From Terriglobia bacterium (GTDB taxonomy: Bacteria; Acidobacteriota; Terriglobia; Terriglobales; Acidobacteriaceae), in the NCBI GenBank assembly GCA_020073465.1, contig JAIQFC010000020.1, positions 35,698-99,697 of the forward strand: a stretch of 64,000 nucleotides of DNA, in the 5' to 3' direction. Positions within the stretch are counted from its first letter, which is position 1; each line of letters starts with the position of its first letter. The translations under genes and the position numbers were made by a program. The notes under the pieces were generated by a model that saw nothing but the letters and a program-made list of their open reading frames with translations, did no database searches and was not told where the DNA came from. Shown here in pieces: positions 51,218 to 59,088 of the stretch.

Positions 51218-52639
51218 ATGTTGCGCCTTAGGGTCAAATTCGTGAGGCACGCTCTGGGCACGCTGGTCGTGTTGCTGGCGGTGTTTGCCTCCCAAGCGCA
51301 GACTTCCGCGACCCTGCTGCTGGAAGAGCCGTATGGCAAGTTGGGGTTCTTTACCGGAACCGGTCACGCCGCCGTGTACCTGTCCGGCGTGTGCACCGAT
51401 AATCCGCTGGTTCTGCGACGGTGCGCCCCGGGAGAGTCCGGCGCGGTCCTGAGCCGCTACGATGGCATCGGGGAATACGATTGGGTTGCCATTCCCCTGA
51501 TTCCCTACCTGTACGCGGTGGAGCGTCCTGAGGATGTACCTTTGTTTGCCGACGCGAAGATGGTGGCCTTTCTGCGCGATCGCTACCGCCGGGCGCACCT
51601 GGAAGACGTTGCACCCGATCTCGCCAACGGAGAGGCTCCGGATGGAAACTGGTATGAGCTCGTGGGCACCTCTTACGACCGGACGGTTTACGGCTTCACC
51701 ATCGAAACCACCGCCGCGCAGGATGAAGCGCTCATCCGCAAATACAACTCATCGCCAAATCGCTCTCACTTCCACTTGGTGTCGAGAAACTGCGCTGATT
51801 TCGCGAAGGACGTCATCAACTTCTACTATCCGAAGGCTCTGCACCGCAGCCTGGTTGCCGATATTGGGATTACAACCCCGAAGCAGATGGCGAAACGGAT
51901 GGTCAAGCTCGGCAGCCGGCATCCGGAGTTGCAGTTCTCAAGACTTGTGATCGCCCAGGTGCCGGGCAGCATGCCGCGCAGCACCGTGGCTCACGGGGTG
52001 GTGGAGTCGTTCTTCAAGTCGAAGAAGTACATCGTACCTAGCGCCATTTTCAGCCCGATTTTTGCTGGATGCGTGGCCGCGGTCTACGTGGGCACCGGTA
52101 CCGGCCGCTTCGACCCAGCCCGCAACGCGATGGTTTTCTCGGCGGGTGGCGATCCCGAGTTGCCTCTGGGTCATGAAGACCGTCGCGCCTATCAAAAAGA
52201 GCTGGCGGCGCTGCTGTCCGCCGACCGGGAGACTTCGGGTACGCGGGTTGATAAACAGTGGGGCCGTCTGCAGTCCAAAGCCAGCGCTGAACTCGACCCG
52301 CAGGGCAGACCGACTCTCCTTATGAAGCACGGGGAGCGCTTCGTGAACGTCGGCCTTGCGGCAGACAACGTCTTGAGCAGTGGCGCCCCGCCCGCACTGG
52401 TGCAGCAATTGCTGGAAGCGCGACTCCAGACGGAGTTGCGCCGCGGCGCGCCGACGAGGGTATCGGGAGCAGAAATCGCCCGTGACTGGCGACTCTTGCA
52501 GGAGGCGCTGAACCAAGCTGATCTGCCCCAAACTGTTCAACGAAGGGCTGCCCAGTCCCAGCCACCCTTAATGGAGGCGCAGCTGCCTCCGCGGACCGCT
52601 CGCACAGCGGAGAGGGGCTTTAGAGCGAGTGGTCGGTAA
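51218..52639 (+). CDS. Exported protein with a possible NlpC/P60- or LRAT-like papain fold
   Basis: A 473-residue protein with signal sequence MLRLRVKFVRHALGTLVVLLAV. The mature N-terminal half has GKLGFFTGTGHAAVYLSGV with a conserved His and, later, HFHLVSRNCADFAKDVINFYYP with NCADF. This His-before-Cys order recalls circularly permuted NlpC/P60 and LRAT enzymes; I infer a cysteine hydrolase or acyltransferase. No other domain is recognised; the C-terminal 200 residues are helical and Arg-rich at the end. ATG 51218 has GGAG upstream; TTG 51215 is an alternative. The target is unknown. Confidence 0.65.
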   Translation: MLRLRVKFVRHALGTLVVLLAVFASQAQTSATLLLEEPYGKLGFFTGTGHAAVYLSGVCTDNPLVLRRCAPGESGAVLSRYDGIGEYDWVAIPLIPYLYAVERPEDVPLFADAKMVAFLRDRYRRAHLEDVAPDLANGEAPDGNWYELVGTSYDRTVYGFTIETTAAQDEALIRKYNSSPNRSHFHLVSRNCADFAKDVINFYYPKALHRSLVADIGITTPKQMAKRMVKLGSRHPELQFSRLVIAQVPGSMPRSTVAHGVVESFFKSKKYIVPSAIFSPIFAGCVAAVYVGTGTGRFDPARNAMVFSAGGDPELPLGHEDRRAYQKELAALLSADRETSGTRVDKQWGRLQSKASAELDPQGRPTLLMKHGERFVNVGLAADNVLSSGAPPALVQQLLEARLQTELRRGAPTRVSGAEIARDWRLLQEALNQADLPQTVQRRAAQSQPPLMEAQLPPRTARTAERGFRASGR

Positions 52640-52702
52640 CCAGACGTAGCGATCTGCGCCAGCATTCCCCAGCCAACCACGCCATCAACGTGAAACCCTC
52701 GC

Positions 52703-53500
52703 CTACTGCTCTTGCTGAGGCCGCTGTGGGGGCTGCGGATAGGCTCCGCCAGGAATCGGCGGCTGTCCCGGGGGCTGTTGCTGCTGTAGCTGGAGTTGGC
52801 GTTGCTGCATCTCCTGCAGCATCTGCTGCGGGGTCTTGACGCCCGGCTGATCCGGAGCAGGTGCAGGTTGGTCCGCCTCGGCGCTCTGGTCGGCGTTCTC
52901 GTCGGTGGCGTTGTCGTCCGCCGCCTCTGCGTCAGGCGCATCGGGCTGAGCGTCTGCCACGTCTGGCTGCGGAGCCTGAACCACGTTCCCCGTTTGGCCG
53001 GACGTCTGATCCTGTGGCTGGGGATTCTGCCCGGCCGCGTCTCCGCCCGTCTTTGCCACGAGCACCACGCGGGTCAGGACACTTGCATCGTTGGGTGAAC
53101 CGAGGAGCACGTAGTTGAACTTGGATCCGTTCAGCAATTCCGCGACGACGTCACGCGCAAGCCCAGGCCCCAGTTGCGTGACCACGCGTTCGTTGGCGCT
53201 CGCCGGAACCTCCATCTCAGCGCCGGTCTGTTTGCGCACAGCACGCAGGATATCTCCCAGAGTGGAGTTCGGTGCCAGGATGGTCAGCTGTCCATCCCTG
53301 TAGCTCACCTGCGGAGCCACGGCCGGCGTCGAGTCCAGCGGAAGTTGCGGAACAGGCCCGCGCGGTCCCGACGGGAGCGGCGGTAACTCCACTTTCTTGG
53401 CTTTGCGCTGGTGACGAGAAGAATCATTCGCCGCGCTGAGGCCTCCCAGGCACAGGACTCCAGCCATCACAAACGATGCGAGCTTTATTCCTGTGCGCAT
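52703..53500 (-). CDS. Secreted protein with secretin/STN-like domain and Gln/Pro tail
   Basis: A 265-residue protein with signal MRTGIKLASFVMAGVLCLG ending at LSAAN. Residues 65-150 (VSYRDGQLTILAPNSTLGDILRAVRKQTGA, then LGPGLARDVVAELLNGSKFNYVLLGSP) match the STN/secretin-N pattern of short beta-alpha units. The rest is a low-complexity linker rich in Ala, Asp, Gln and Pro (QMLQEMQQRQLQLQQQQPPG). It may be an accessory of a secretin or of a TonB receptor. Start ATG 53500. Function unknown. Confidence 0.72.
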   Translation of the reverse strand: MRTGIKLASFVMAGVLCLGGLSAANDSSRHQRKAKKVELPPLPSGPRGPVPQLPLDSTPAVAPQVSYRDGQLTILAPNSTLGDILRAVRKQTGAEMEVPASANERVVTQLGPGLARDVVAELLNGSKFNYVLLGSPNDASVLTRVVLVAKTGGDAAGQNPQPQDQTSGQTGNVVQAPQPDVADAQPDAPDAEAADDNATDENADQSAEADQPAPAPDQPGVKTPQQMLQEMQQRQLQLQQQQPPGQPPIPGGAYPQPPQRPQQEQ

Positions 53501-53785
53501 GGAGCTGCTCCTTCTGGAACCTCTGCGATTTCTGGGATGCCGCAGGTAGCCGTTAAGCGAATTCTAGCACTGCTTTTGCGGACACGATCGCGCGGGAACG
53601 TCCCACCGGCTACCGAATAGAACGTATTGACTTTACCCGCTTGCGGGTTTTGATGCTATGGCACGATTTGGGAGCCAGGTGCAAACGATTGCAGGGAACA
53701 TTGCGGGCTGGCGTACAATCCATGAAGTAGCGGGTTGGATGCTGATTTCCTCCGCCAAATCGTTGAAAGTAAAGGCCACACTTCG

Positions 53786-54796
53786 ATGACCCCGCTCTGG
53801 CTTCGTGGCTGCGCCTTTCCTGCTGTTTCCGTCTTTTTCCTATTTACAGCCATCGGCATGCGAGCGGAGACATGCCAGACCACAAGTGACATGGACGAGA
53901 CCACCCGCGCTGCCCTTAGTGCCGCCGGTCAACGTTATTTCGACATGGTGGTCAAGGGCGATGCGTCCGCTTTACGTCAAAACGCCGTTCCTTCTGTTGC
54001 ATCCGATTTCTCCGCGATCGAGTCGACGGTGAAGGAGTATCAGCAGGCTCTTGCGGGATCAGCAGGAGTGGCCCGTCCGGCGTTCTTGCTCGACGCGGAA
54101 GGCACAACCACGATCGCCAAGGCCGAGTTTTACTGTGGAGTTTTCGGAAAGAGCGGGCAGACCGCCAGGAGCGCCGTCTTCTCCTTGAATGACCTGCCCC
54201 CGGGCAAATATGGAATCGTGATTCTTGACGCAGACTCCGCCAAGATTCCTATGACTGTATCGCTTGTTCTGCAGCAAATCGGGACCGACTGGAAGCTGGG
54301 CGGGCTCTACATCAAGGCCACACAAATCGCCGGGCACGACAGCGGCTGGTTCCTGTCCCACGCACGCGAATACAAGGCCAAAGGACAGCTACACAACGCC
54401 TCGCTCTACTATCTGGAGGCGTACAGTCTCATCTCGCCGTTGCCATTCATGAGCACTGCAGCAACCGATAAGCTTTACGACGAGTCGCACGGCCTGCAGC
54501 CCACCGATTTCCCCGTGGGTGGTAAGCCAGTGGAGCTTGCGGCCGGAGGGGCTACATACAAACTGACCGAACTTTATCCGGAAGCGTTTGGGAATGATCT
54601 GAATCTCACGGTCAAATACCAGGCGAGCGACATCTCGAACACGAACCAGACCTACCAGAACAGTGTGGCCCTCATCAAGGCATTAGTGGCGAAGTATCCC
54701 GAAATCAGGGACGCATTCGCGGGCGTCGTCGCGCGCGCGGTTGATCCTTCCGGACGCGACTATGGCACGCTGCTGGCGATGAAAGAGATCAAGTAG
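53786..54796 (+). CDS. Secreted protein of unknown function
   Basis: A 336-residue protein with a signal sequence (MTPLWLRGCAFPAVSVFFLF, cleavage near MRAE). The mature chain has a helical N-terminal part with LSAAGQRYFDMVVKGDASALRQNAVPSVASDF, a beta region (TTIAKAEFYCGVFGKSG, YGIVILDADSAKIPMTVSLVLQQIGTDWKLGGLYIKATQIAGHDSGWFLSHA) and a C-terminal half with repeats of charged helices. No family known. A TTG at 53735 is a poorer start. A 16-copy heptamer array follows 7 bases after the stop. Convergent with the LigD-type gene. Confidence 0.7.
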   Translation: MTPLWLRGCAFPAVSVFFLFTAIGMRAETCQTTSDMDETTRAALSAAGQRYFDMVVKGDASALRQNAVPSVASDFSAIESTVKEYQQALAGSAGVARPAFLLDAEGTTTIAKAEFYCGVFGKSGQTARSAVFSLNDLPPGKYGIVILDADSAKIPMTVSLVLQQIGTDWKLGGLYIKATQIAGHDSGWFLSHAREYKAKGQLHNASLYYLEAYSLISPLPFMSTAATDKLYDESHGLQPTDFPVGGKPVELAAGGATYKLTELYPEAFGNDLNLTVKYQASDISNTNQTYQNSVALIKALVAKYPEIRDAFAGVVARAVDPSGRDYGTLLAMKEIK

Positions 54797-54803
54797 GGAA
54801 AGG

Positions 54804-54918
54804 CAGTTCTCAGTTCTCAGTTCTCAGTTCTCAGTTCTCAGTTCTCAGTTCTCAGTTCTCAGTTCTCAGTTCTCAGTTCTCAGTTCTCAGTTCTCAGTTC
54901 TCAGTTCTCAGTTCTCAG
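54804..54918. repeat. Heptamer array, 16 copies of CAGTTCT
   Basis: From 54804 the plus strand shows 16 perfect CAGTTCT units (112 bases) and a partial copy. On the minus strand this gives three-frame reading ELRTEN-stop. The last 18 bases encode the end of the LigD-type protein, including its stop. It is the longest array in the window. Confidence 0.95.
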
Positions 54919-56799
54919 CTGACTAACCTCATCCAGTACGCACTCTTTCGGATCTTTATCGTCCCGCAGGCCCAGGAACACCGGGGCTCGCAGCTTGGGG
55001 CCGCTTGAGTCGGAGGTGCCATGCGTCCATTCGGCAAACTCAATCTCGGCCACCAACTCCGGCTTCACCCAAAACACTTTGCGTAGCGCCTCGACCTCGC
55101 CGAAGAACGGATTCCTCTTCGTCTCCAGCTTCTTCAACAACTTCCAAATCTCTTCCAGCGACTTCTGATCGAATCCACTGCCCGCCTGCCCCACATGAGC
55201 CAGCCGCCCTTTGCCGTCGTACAAGCCGAGGACAACAGAACCAAAGTGCGCGCGGCTGCCTTCGGGTTCGGTGTAGCCGCCAATAACGCATTCCAGCCGG
55301 TGCTTGATCTTGATCTTGAGCCAGTCGTGGCTACGTTGCTCCTGGTAGGAAGAGTCGCGCCTCTTCGCCAGGATGCCTTCCAGTCCCTTCTGCCTTGCAA
55401 TCTCGAACAGCGCCTTGCCCTGCTGCTCGTAATGGTCGGAATAGCGCAACGCGGCGCCGGGCACGAGCAGCGCGGCCAGTTTTCGCTTGCGCTCTTCCAG
55501 TGGCACGCGGCGCAGGTCGTATCCATCAAGATAGAGAAGATCGAAGGCGTAATAGAGCACTGGCACGTCTGCATTCGCGACTCCCCGGCGGCCTCCGGGA
55601 CGAAACCCGGTGCGTTGCTGCATCAGGCTGAACGAGGGGCGTCCCTGATCGTCCAGGGCCACCACTTCGCCGTCGAGAATGGCCGTCTTCGCCTTGACGA
55701 ACTGGGGCAGGTCGTTCAACTCGGGATAGCGTGGAGTCAAATCATTCTGGTTTCGGGAGACGAGTCGCACTTTGCCATCGGCAAGAAAAGCCACCGCTCG
55801 GTATCCATCCCACTTGATTTCGAATAGCCAATCGGGGCCATCGAAGGGGTCGTCCACAGGCGTCGCCAGCATGGGATGGATGGCCGAAGGCATGGGCCGC
55901 TTCACCGCGCCGTCGAGGCCGGAAACCAAAACCGCAGAGGACGCGGCGGACGCCGAGGATTTTGATTTCTTCCTGCCAGTCCCAGGCGCGGTAGAGGGCG
56001 CAACGGCACGCTTAACAACTGAGGATGTTATTTCCTTATTCTGCTTCGCGTCCTCGGAAGTGCTCAGCTGTTTTTGCTTTCTTTCTTGGCCGTTCGCCGC
56101 GGACCTCTTCTTGTCGAGTCTCGCAACCGCATCCGCCAGCCATGCTGCCTTCAGCCGTCCTCGCCCTGCCGGACGGCTCCGCCATTCGGCCGAGCCCTGA
56201 TCGCCAGCAATCTCTGCCAGGCTGCGTCCGCTGAGCACGGATTCATCTAGTTCGTCGATGTCGTATCCCTCAACCACGGCGTCGTCATGCTTCTTGATGA
56301 GCAGCCATTCATTGCCCTTGCTTCCCGGACGCCGCCCGCGCATCTTGACCAGCGCGAAATCTCCGTTCAGCTTCTTGCCCTTCAGACGGAACTTGAGATC
56401 GCCTTTGGCGAGCATCGCGGCAGCTTCGGCATCCGTGCCGGGAACGTATTTGCCATTCACGGCGACGGGCGAAAGCGGCTGCCACGTCCCCACATCCCAG
56501 ACCATGACCGTGCCCGCACCGTAGTTGTCTTCGGGGATGATGCCCTCAAAATCAAAGTACGAGACAGGATGATCCTCGACCTGCATCGCGAGCCGTTTGT
56601 CCCCAGGGTCAAGCGAGGGCCCCTTCGGCACCGCCCACGACTTGAGCACGCCCTCCATCTCCAACCGGAAGTCGTAATGCAGACGGGTCGCGTCATGCTT
56701 CTGCACCACGAAGCGGTGCCCTGCCTTCTTCTCCACTTTTGGCGGAGGCTCGGGAGTTTCGTCGAAGCGCCGCTTTTTCTTGTATTCCTCGAGTGCCAT
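54901..56799 (-). CDS. ligD: LigD-type ATP-dependent DNA ligase (PE + ligase, no polymerase)
   Basis: A 632-residue protein. Residues about 1-180 are the 3'-phosphoesterase domain ([56 protein letters not shown]). A Lys/Ser/Ala-rich linker follows (about 215-305), then the ligase catalytic domain with KWDG (EIKWDGYRA, nucleotide Lys), [21 protein letters not shown] and DWLKIK. The C-terminal OB domain follows. The polymerase/primase domain of classical LigD is absent and no Ku gene is in the window. NHEJ function therefore needs partners elsewhere. The stop and last 5 residues (LRTEN) come from a heptamer array. Confidence 0.9.
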   Translation of the reverse strand: MALEEYKKKRRFDETPEPPPKVEKKAGHRFVVQKHDATRLHYDFRLEMEGVLKSWAVPKGPSLDPGDKRLAMQVEDHPVSYFDFEGIIPEDNYGAGTVMVWDVGTWQPLSPVAVNGKYVPGTDAEAAAMLAKGDLKFRLKGKKLNGDFALVKMRGRRPGSKGNEWLLIKKHDDAVVEGYDIDELDESVLSGRSLAEIAGDQGSAEWRSRPAGRGRLKAAWLADAVARLDKKRSAANGQERKQKQLSTSEDAKQNKEITSSVVKRAVAPSTAPGTGRKKSKSSASAASSAVLVSGLDGAVKRPMPSAIHPMLATPVDDPFDGPDWLFEIKWDGYRAVAFLADGKVRLVSRNQNDLTPRYPELNDLPQFVKAKTAILDGEVVALDDQGRPSFSLMQQRTGFRPGGRRGVANADVPVLYYAFDLLYLDGYDLRRVPLEERKRKLAALLVPGAALRYSDHYEQQGKALFEIARQKGLEGILAKRRDSSYQEQRSHDWLKIKIKHRLECVIGGYTEPEGSRAHFGSVVLGLYDGKGRLAHVGQAGSGFDQKSLEEIWKLLKKLETKRNPFFGEVEALRKVFWVKPELVAEIEFAEWTHGTSDSSGPKLRAPVFLGLRDDKDPKECVLDEVSQLRTEN

Positions 56800-56810
56800 T
56801 CGAACCCAGT

Positions 56811-56842
56811 TTTACCACAGAGACACAGGGTCACAGAGAAAC
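56811..56842. repeat. CACAGAG-type dispersed repeat
   Basis: TTTTACCACAGAGACACAGG followed by GTCACAGAGAAAC. Related to 11736-11767 and the partial copy at 27098-27116. It lies between the divergent ligD and Nudix genes. Confidence 0.65.
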
Positions 56843-56866
56843 CCATGCTTTAGAATCTTCTGTGGC

Positions 56867-57298
56867 ATGAAACGCGAATTCCCTGATACTCCCCTGGTCG
56901 GCGTCGGCGCCATCATCATTGAAGGGCCGCGCGTCGTGCTGGTGAAGCGGGCTCACCCTCCTCTGCAGGCTCAGTGGTCGATTCCGGGAGGAGTCCTGGA
57001 AGTAGGCGAGATGATGCGCGAGGCAGCCGTGCGGGAAGCTCGTGAGGAGACCGGGCTCGTCGTTGAACCGCGGCACCTGCTCGGCGTCTACGATCGCGTC
57101 CTTCGCGACGCCCAGCAACGGGTGCAGTATCACTATGTGCTGATCGATTTTCTCTGCCGCCGCCTAGGCGGGAACCTCACGGCAGCCAGCGACGCAGCCG
57201 AAGTACGCTGGTTCACACCCGAAGAGCTACCGGCCTTGAATCTCGCGGAAGACACGCTGGACGTGATTCGCAAGGGCTTCGACCAGCTAGGCCGTTGA
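56867..57298 (+). CDS. Nudix hydrolase
   Basis: A 143-residue Nudix protein. Nudix box: GGVLEVGEMMREAAVREAREETGL, matching Gx5Ex7REUxEExGU. N-terminal VGVGAIIIEGPRVVLVKRAHPPLQAQWSIPGG is typical of ADP-ribose or MutT-like enzymes. It acts on nucleoside diphosphates linked to X; substrate unknown. The start ATG 56867 gives the best N-terminus. Its end overlaps the DUF2007-like gene by 12 bases, tail-to-tail. Cytosolic. Confidence 0.92.
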   Translation: MKREFPDTPLVGVGAIIIEGPRVVLVKRAHPPLQAQWSIPGGVLEVGEMMREAAVREAREETGLVVEPRHLLGVYDRVLRDAQQRVQYHYVLIDFLCRRLGGNLTAASDAAEVRWFTPEELPALNLAEDTLDVIRKGFDQLGR

Positions 57299-57928
57299 CT
57301 CCGGCGGTCCGTCGCCGGGGTTTTCATCATCCTCCCACTCCGCGTCGCACGCCTGGCAATGCCATGCTCTTTTCTGTACGGGAAGGGGGACGCGGAGGAA
57401 TGCGCTGATGTACGCGATGGGACGATCCAAACCCTGAAAATTTACGTCCAGCGACCGGCACTTCGGACACCGAGGCTGTTCGTACAGACCGACTCCCTGC
57501 ACGTAAAGGCCTTCGAGGATTCCGTCATCGAGAATCTCTCTCGCATTGTCGACATCCTGAGCCTTCACCGACAACTTGATTCCACCGATGAAATTCGAGA
57601 TGAACCAGTCGAGCCGGACCAGGTTTTCATCACCCAGAAAACATTCAATGCCCGACGATTCCAAACTTCCCCTGGCCAGCAACGCCTCCGGAAGATCGCG
57701 GAAATGACGGATCGTCACAAGTTCTCGCAGTTCGACTTCTTCTCGCGCAGGAGTATCTTCCTCGGGCCACTCCAGATGCCGCCGGTCAAATTCGTTCTCC
57801 AGAGCATCCCAAGCCACCTCCGTCAGCGAGTCCGAATGCCGCGCCAGACGCTGCAGCTCGCCGTCAGTCTTTCCCGCATAATTTTCTGCGAGCCGCCGGC
57901 GTTCGTCTTGCTCCTCGAGATACGACAC
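57287..57928 (-). CDS. DUF2007-like protein with C-terminal zinc-ribbon motif
   Basis: A 213-residue protein. The middle (TIRHFRDLPEALLARGSLESSGIECFLGDENLVRLDW and KLSVKAQDVDNAREIL) fits the DUF2007 'putative signal-transducing' fold. The C-terminus has CPKC at about 153-156 and CQAC at about 195-198, a pair typical of a zinc ribbon. The N-terminal 60 residues are helical (ELQRLARHSDSLTEVAWDALENEF). Cytosolic. It converges on the Nudix gene. Role unknown. Confidence 0.75.
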   Translation of the reverse strand: MSYLEEQDERRRLAENYAGKTDGELQRLARHSDSLTEVAWDALENEFDRRHLEWPEEDTPAREEVELRELVTIRHFRDLPEALLARGSLESSGIECFLGDENLVRLDWFISNFIGGIKLSVKAQDVDNAREILDDGILEGLYVQGVGLYEQPRCPKCRSLDVNFQGLDRPIAYISAFLRVPLPVQKRAWHCQACDAEWEDDENPGDGPPESTA

Positions 57929-58034
57929 AGGTTAAGAATACTTCGCCCGGATCAGCCCCTCAACAGCTTCCAGGCAAAACCCGCGAGTGTTCCCGAACGA
58001 AAAGTATTTCAGCGGGGTTTCGCGTTCGGAAGGT

Positions 58035-58062
58035 TCATCTGCGTTCACCTGCGAAATCTGCG
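58035..58062. repeat. Dispersed repeat (CACCTGCGAAATCTGCGG)
   Basis: CTGCGTTCACCTGCGAAATC then TGCGGC, also present with changes at 10313-10340. It lies in the 280-base gap between the DUF2007-like gene and pcm, which otherwise holds no gene. Confidence 0.55.
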
Positions 58063-58212
58063 GCCCCAAAGAGGAACGGCCTGCAAGCGCGGGCTTGTCG
58101 AGGGTGCCAGTATGATGCCTCTGCGGTGACTGAGCCGGTGTAGACTGTGGTTAGTACACCCGGGCGGCCGGGCCGAATGGCCTGGCCAACATCTCCACCA
58201 AGGAGAAGCCCT

Positions 58213-58998
58213 TTGAATCCCATCACTGAGCCGCGATCCCCGATTCTGCCGAGGTGGCGGAAGCTCGGAACGCGATCAGCTCTCTCCCTCCTGACCTTGG
58301 CTGCCGCCTTTCTCTTCGCTAAAAATGACGAGGAGAGCTTTCGCAAGCTGCGCGAAGAAATGGTTCGGACCCAGCTTGCCAGCTGGCGCTTCGGAGTCGA
58401 CGCTGTGCGCGACAGCCTCGTACTCGAGGCCTTTCGACAAGTGCCGCGGCACCGCTTTGTGGCAGAGGAACTGGTGCCGCACGCCTACGAAGATCGCCCG
58501 TTGCCGATCGGCTACGGCCAGACTATTTCGCAGCCTTACATCGTGGCCAAGATGACCGAGCTTGTTGAGCCGAGGAAGGGCCATCGTGCACTGGAAATCG
58601 GCACGGGTTCCGGCTACCAGGCTGCGATCCTTTCTCGGTTGGTGGCTGACGTTTACACCATCGAGATTATTGAACCGCTTGGTGTCACAGCCCGCGAGCG
58701 CCTGACGGCACTCGGATACAAGAATGTCAACGTAAGAACGGGGGATGGCTACTACGGCTGGCCCGAGAAAGCGCCCTTCGACAGTATCGTGGTCACTGCG
58801 GCGGCGAACCACGTCCCGCCGCCGCTCATTGAGCAGCTCAAGCCCGGCGGACGACTGGTAGTCCCCATTGGCAATCCTTTCCAGACGCAAAGACTCGTGC
58901 TGGTAACGAAAGGCGGCAAAGGTCCGCGCGACATCCGAGTCCAGGACATTATGGCGGTGAGGTTTGTGCCCCTGATCTCCGAGTCGGGCGGAAAATAG
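58213..58998 (+). CDS. pcm: Exported protein-L-isoaspartate O-methyltransferase-like protein
   Basis: A 261-residue protein starting at TTG 58213, with AGGAG 7 bases upstream. The family motifs VRTQLASWRF, LPIGYGQTISQPYIVAKMTELVEP and ALEIGTGSGYQAAILSRL (SAM site) are intact. A hydrophobic helix near residues 22-36 (ALSLLTLAAAFLFA) precedes the catalytic domain, suggesting export or anchoring, unlike the cytosolic enzyme. It repairs isoaspartyl residues. Longer starts at 58147 and 58177 exist but lack a ribosome site. Confidence 0.85.
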   Translation: MNPITEPRSPILPRWRKLGTRSALSLLTLAAAFLFAKNDEESFRKLREEMVRTQLASWRFGVDAVRDSLVLEAFRQVPRHRFVAEELVPHAYEDRPLPIGYGQTISQPYIVAKMTELVEPRKGHRALEIGTGSGYQAAILSRLVADVYTIEIIEPLGVTARERLTALGYKNVNVRTGDGYYGWPEKAPFDSIVVTAAANHVPPPLIEQLKPGGRLVVPIGNPFQTQRLVLVTKGGKGPRDIRVQDIMAVRFVPLISESGGK

Positions 58999-59088
58999 TA
59001 CGACAACATAGACCGCACATTGTGCTGATGCGGCCTCCAACAAGCCGCGGCGGATAGCTGTTCACATGCGGATTGGTTCCTTCTCACG

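Noticed and set aside
54804..54918. CRISPR array
   Set aside because: The repeat unit is 7 bases with no spacers, so it is a simple tandem array.
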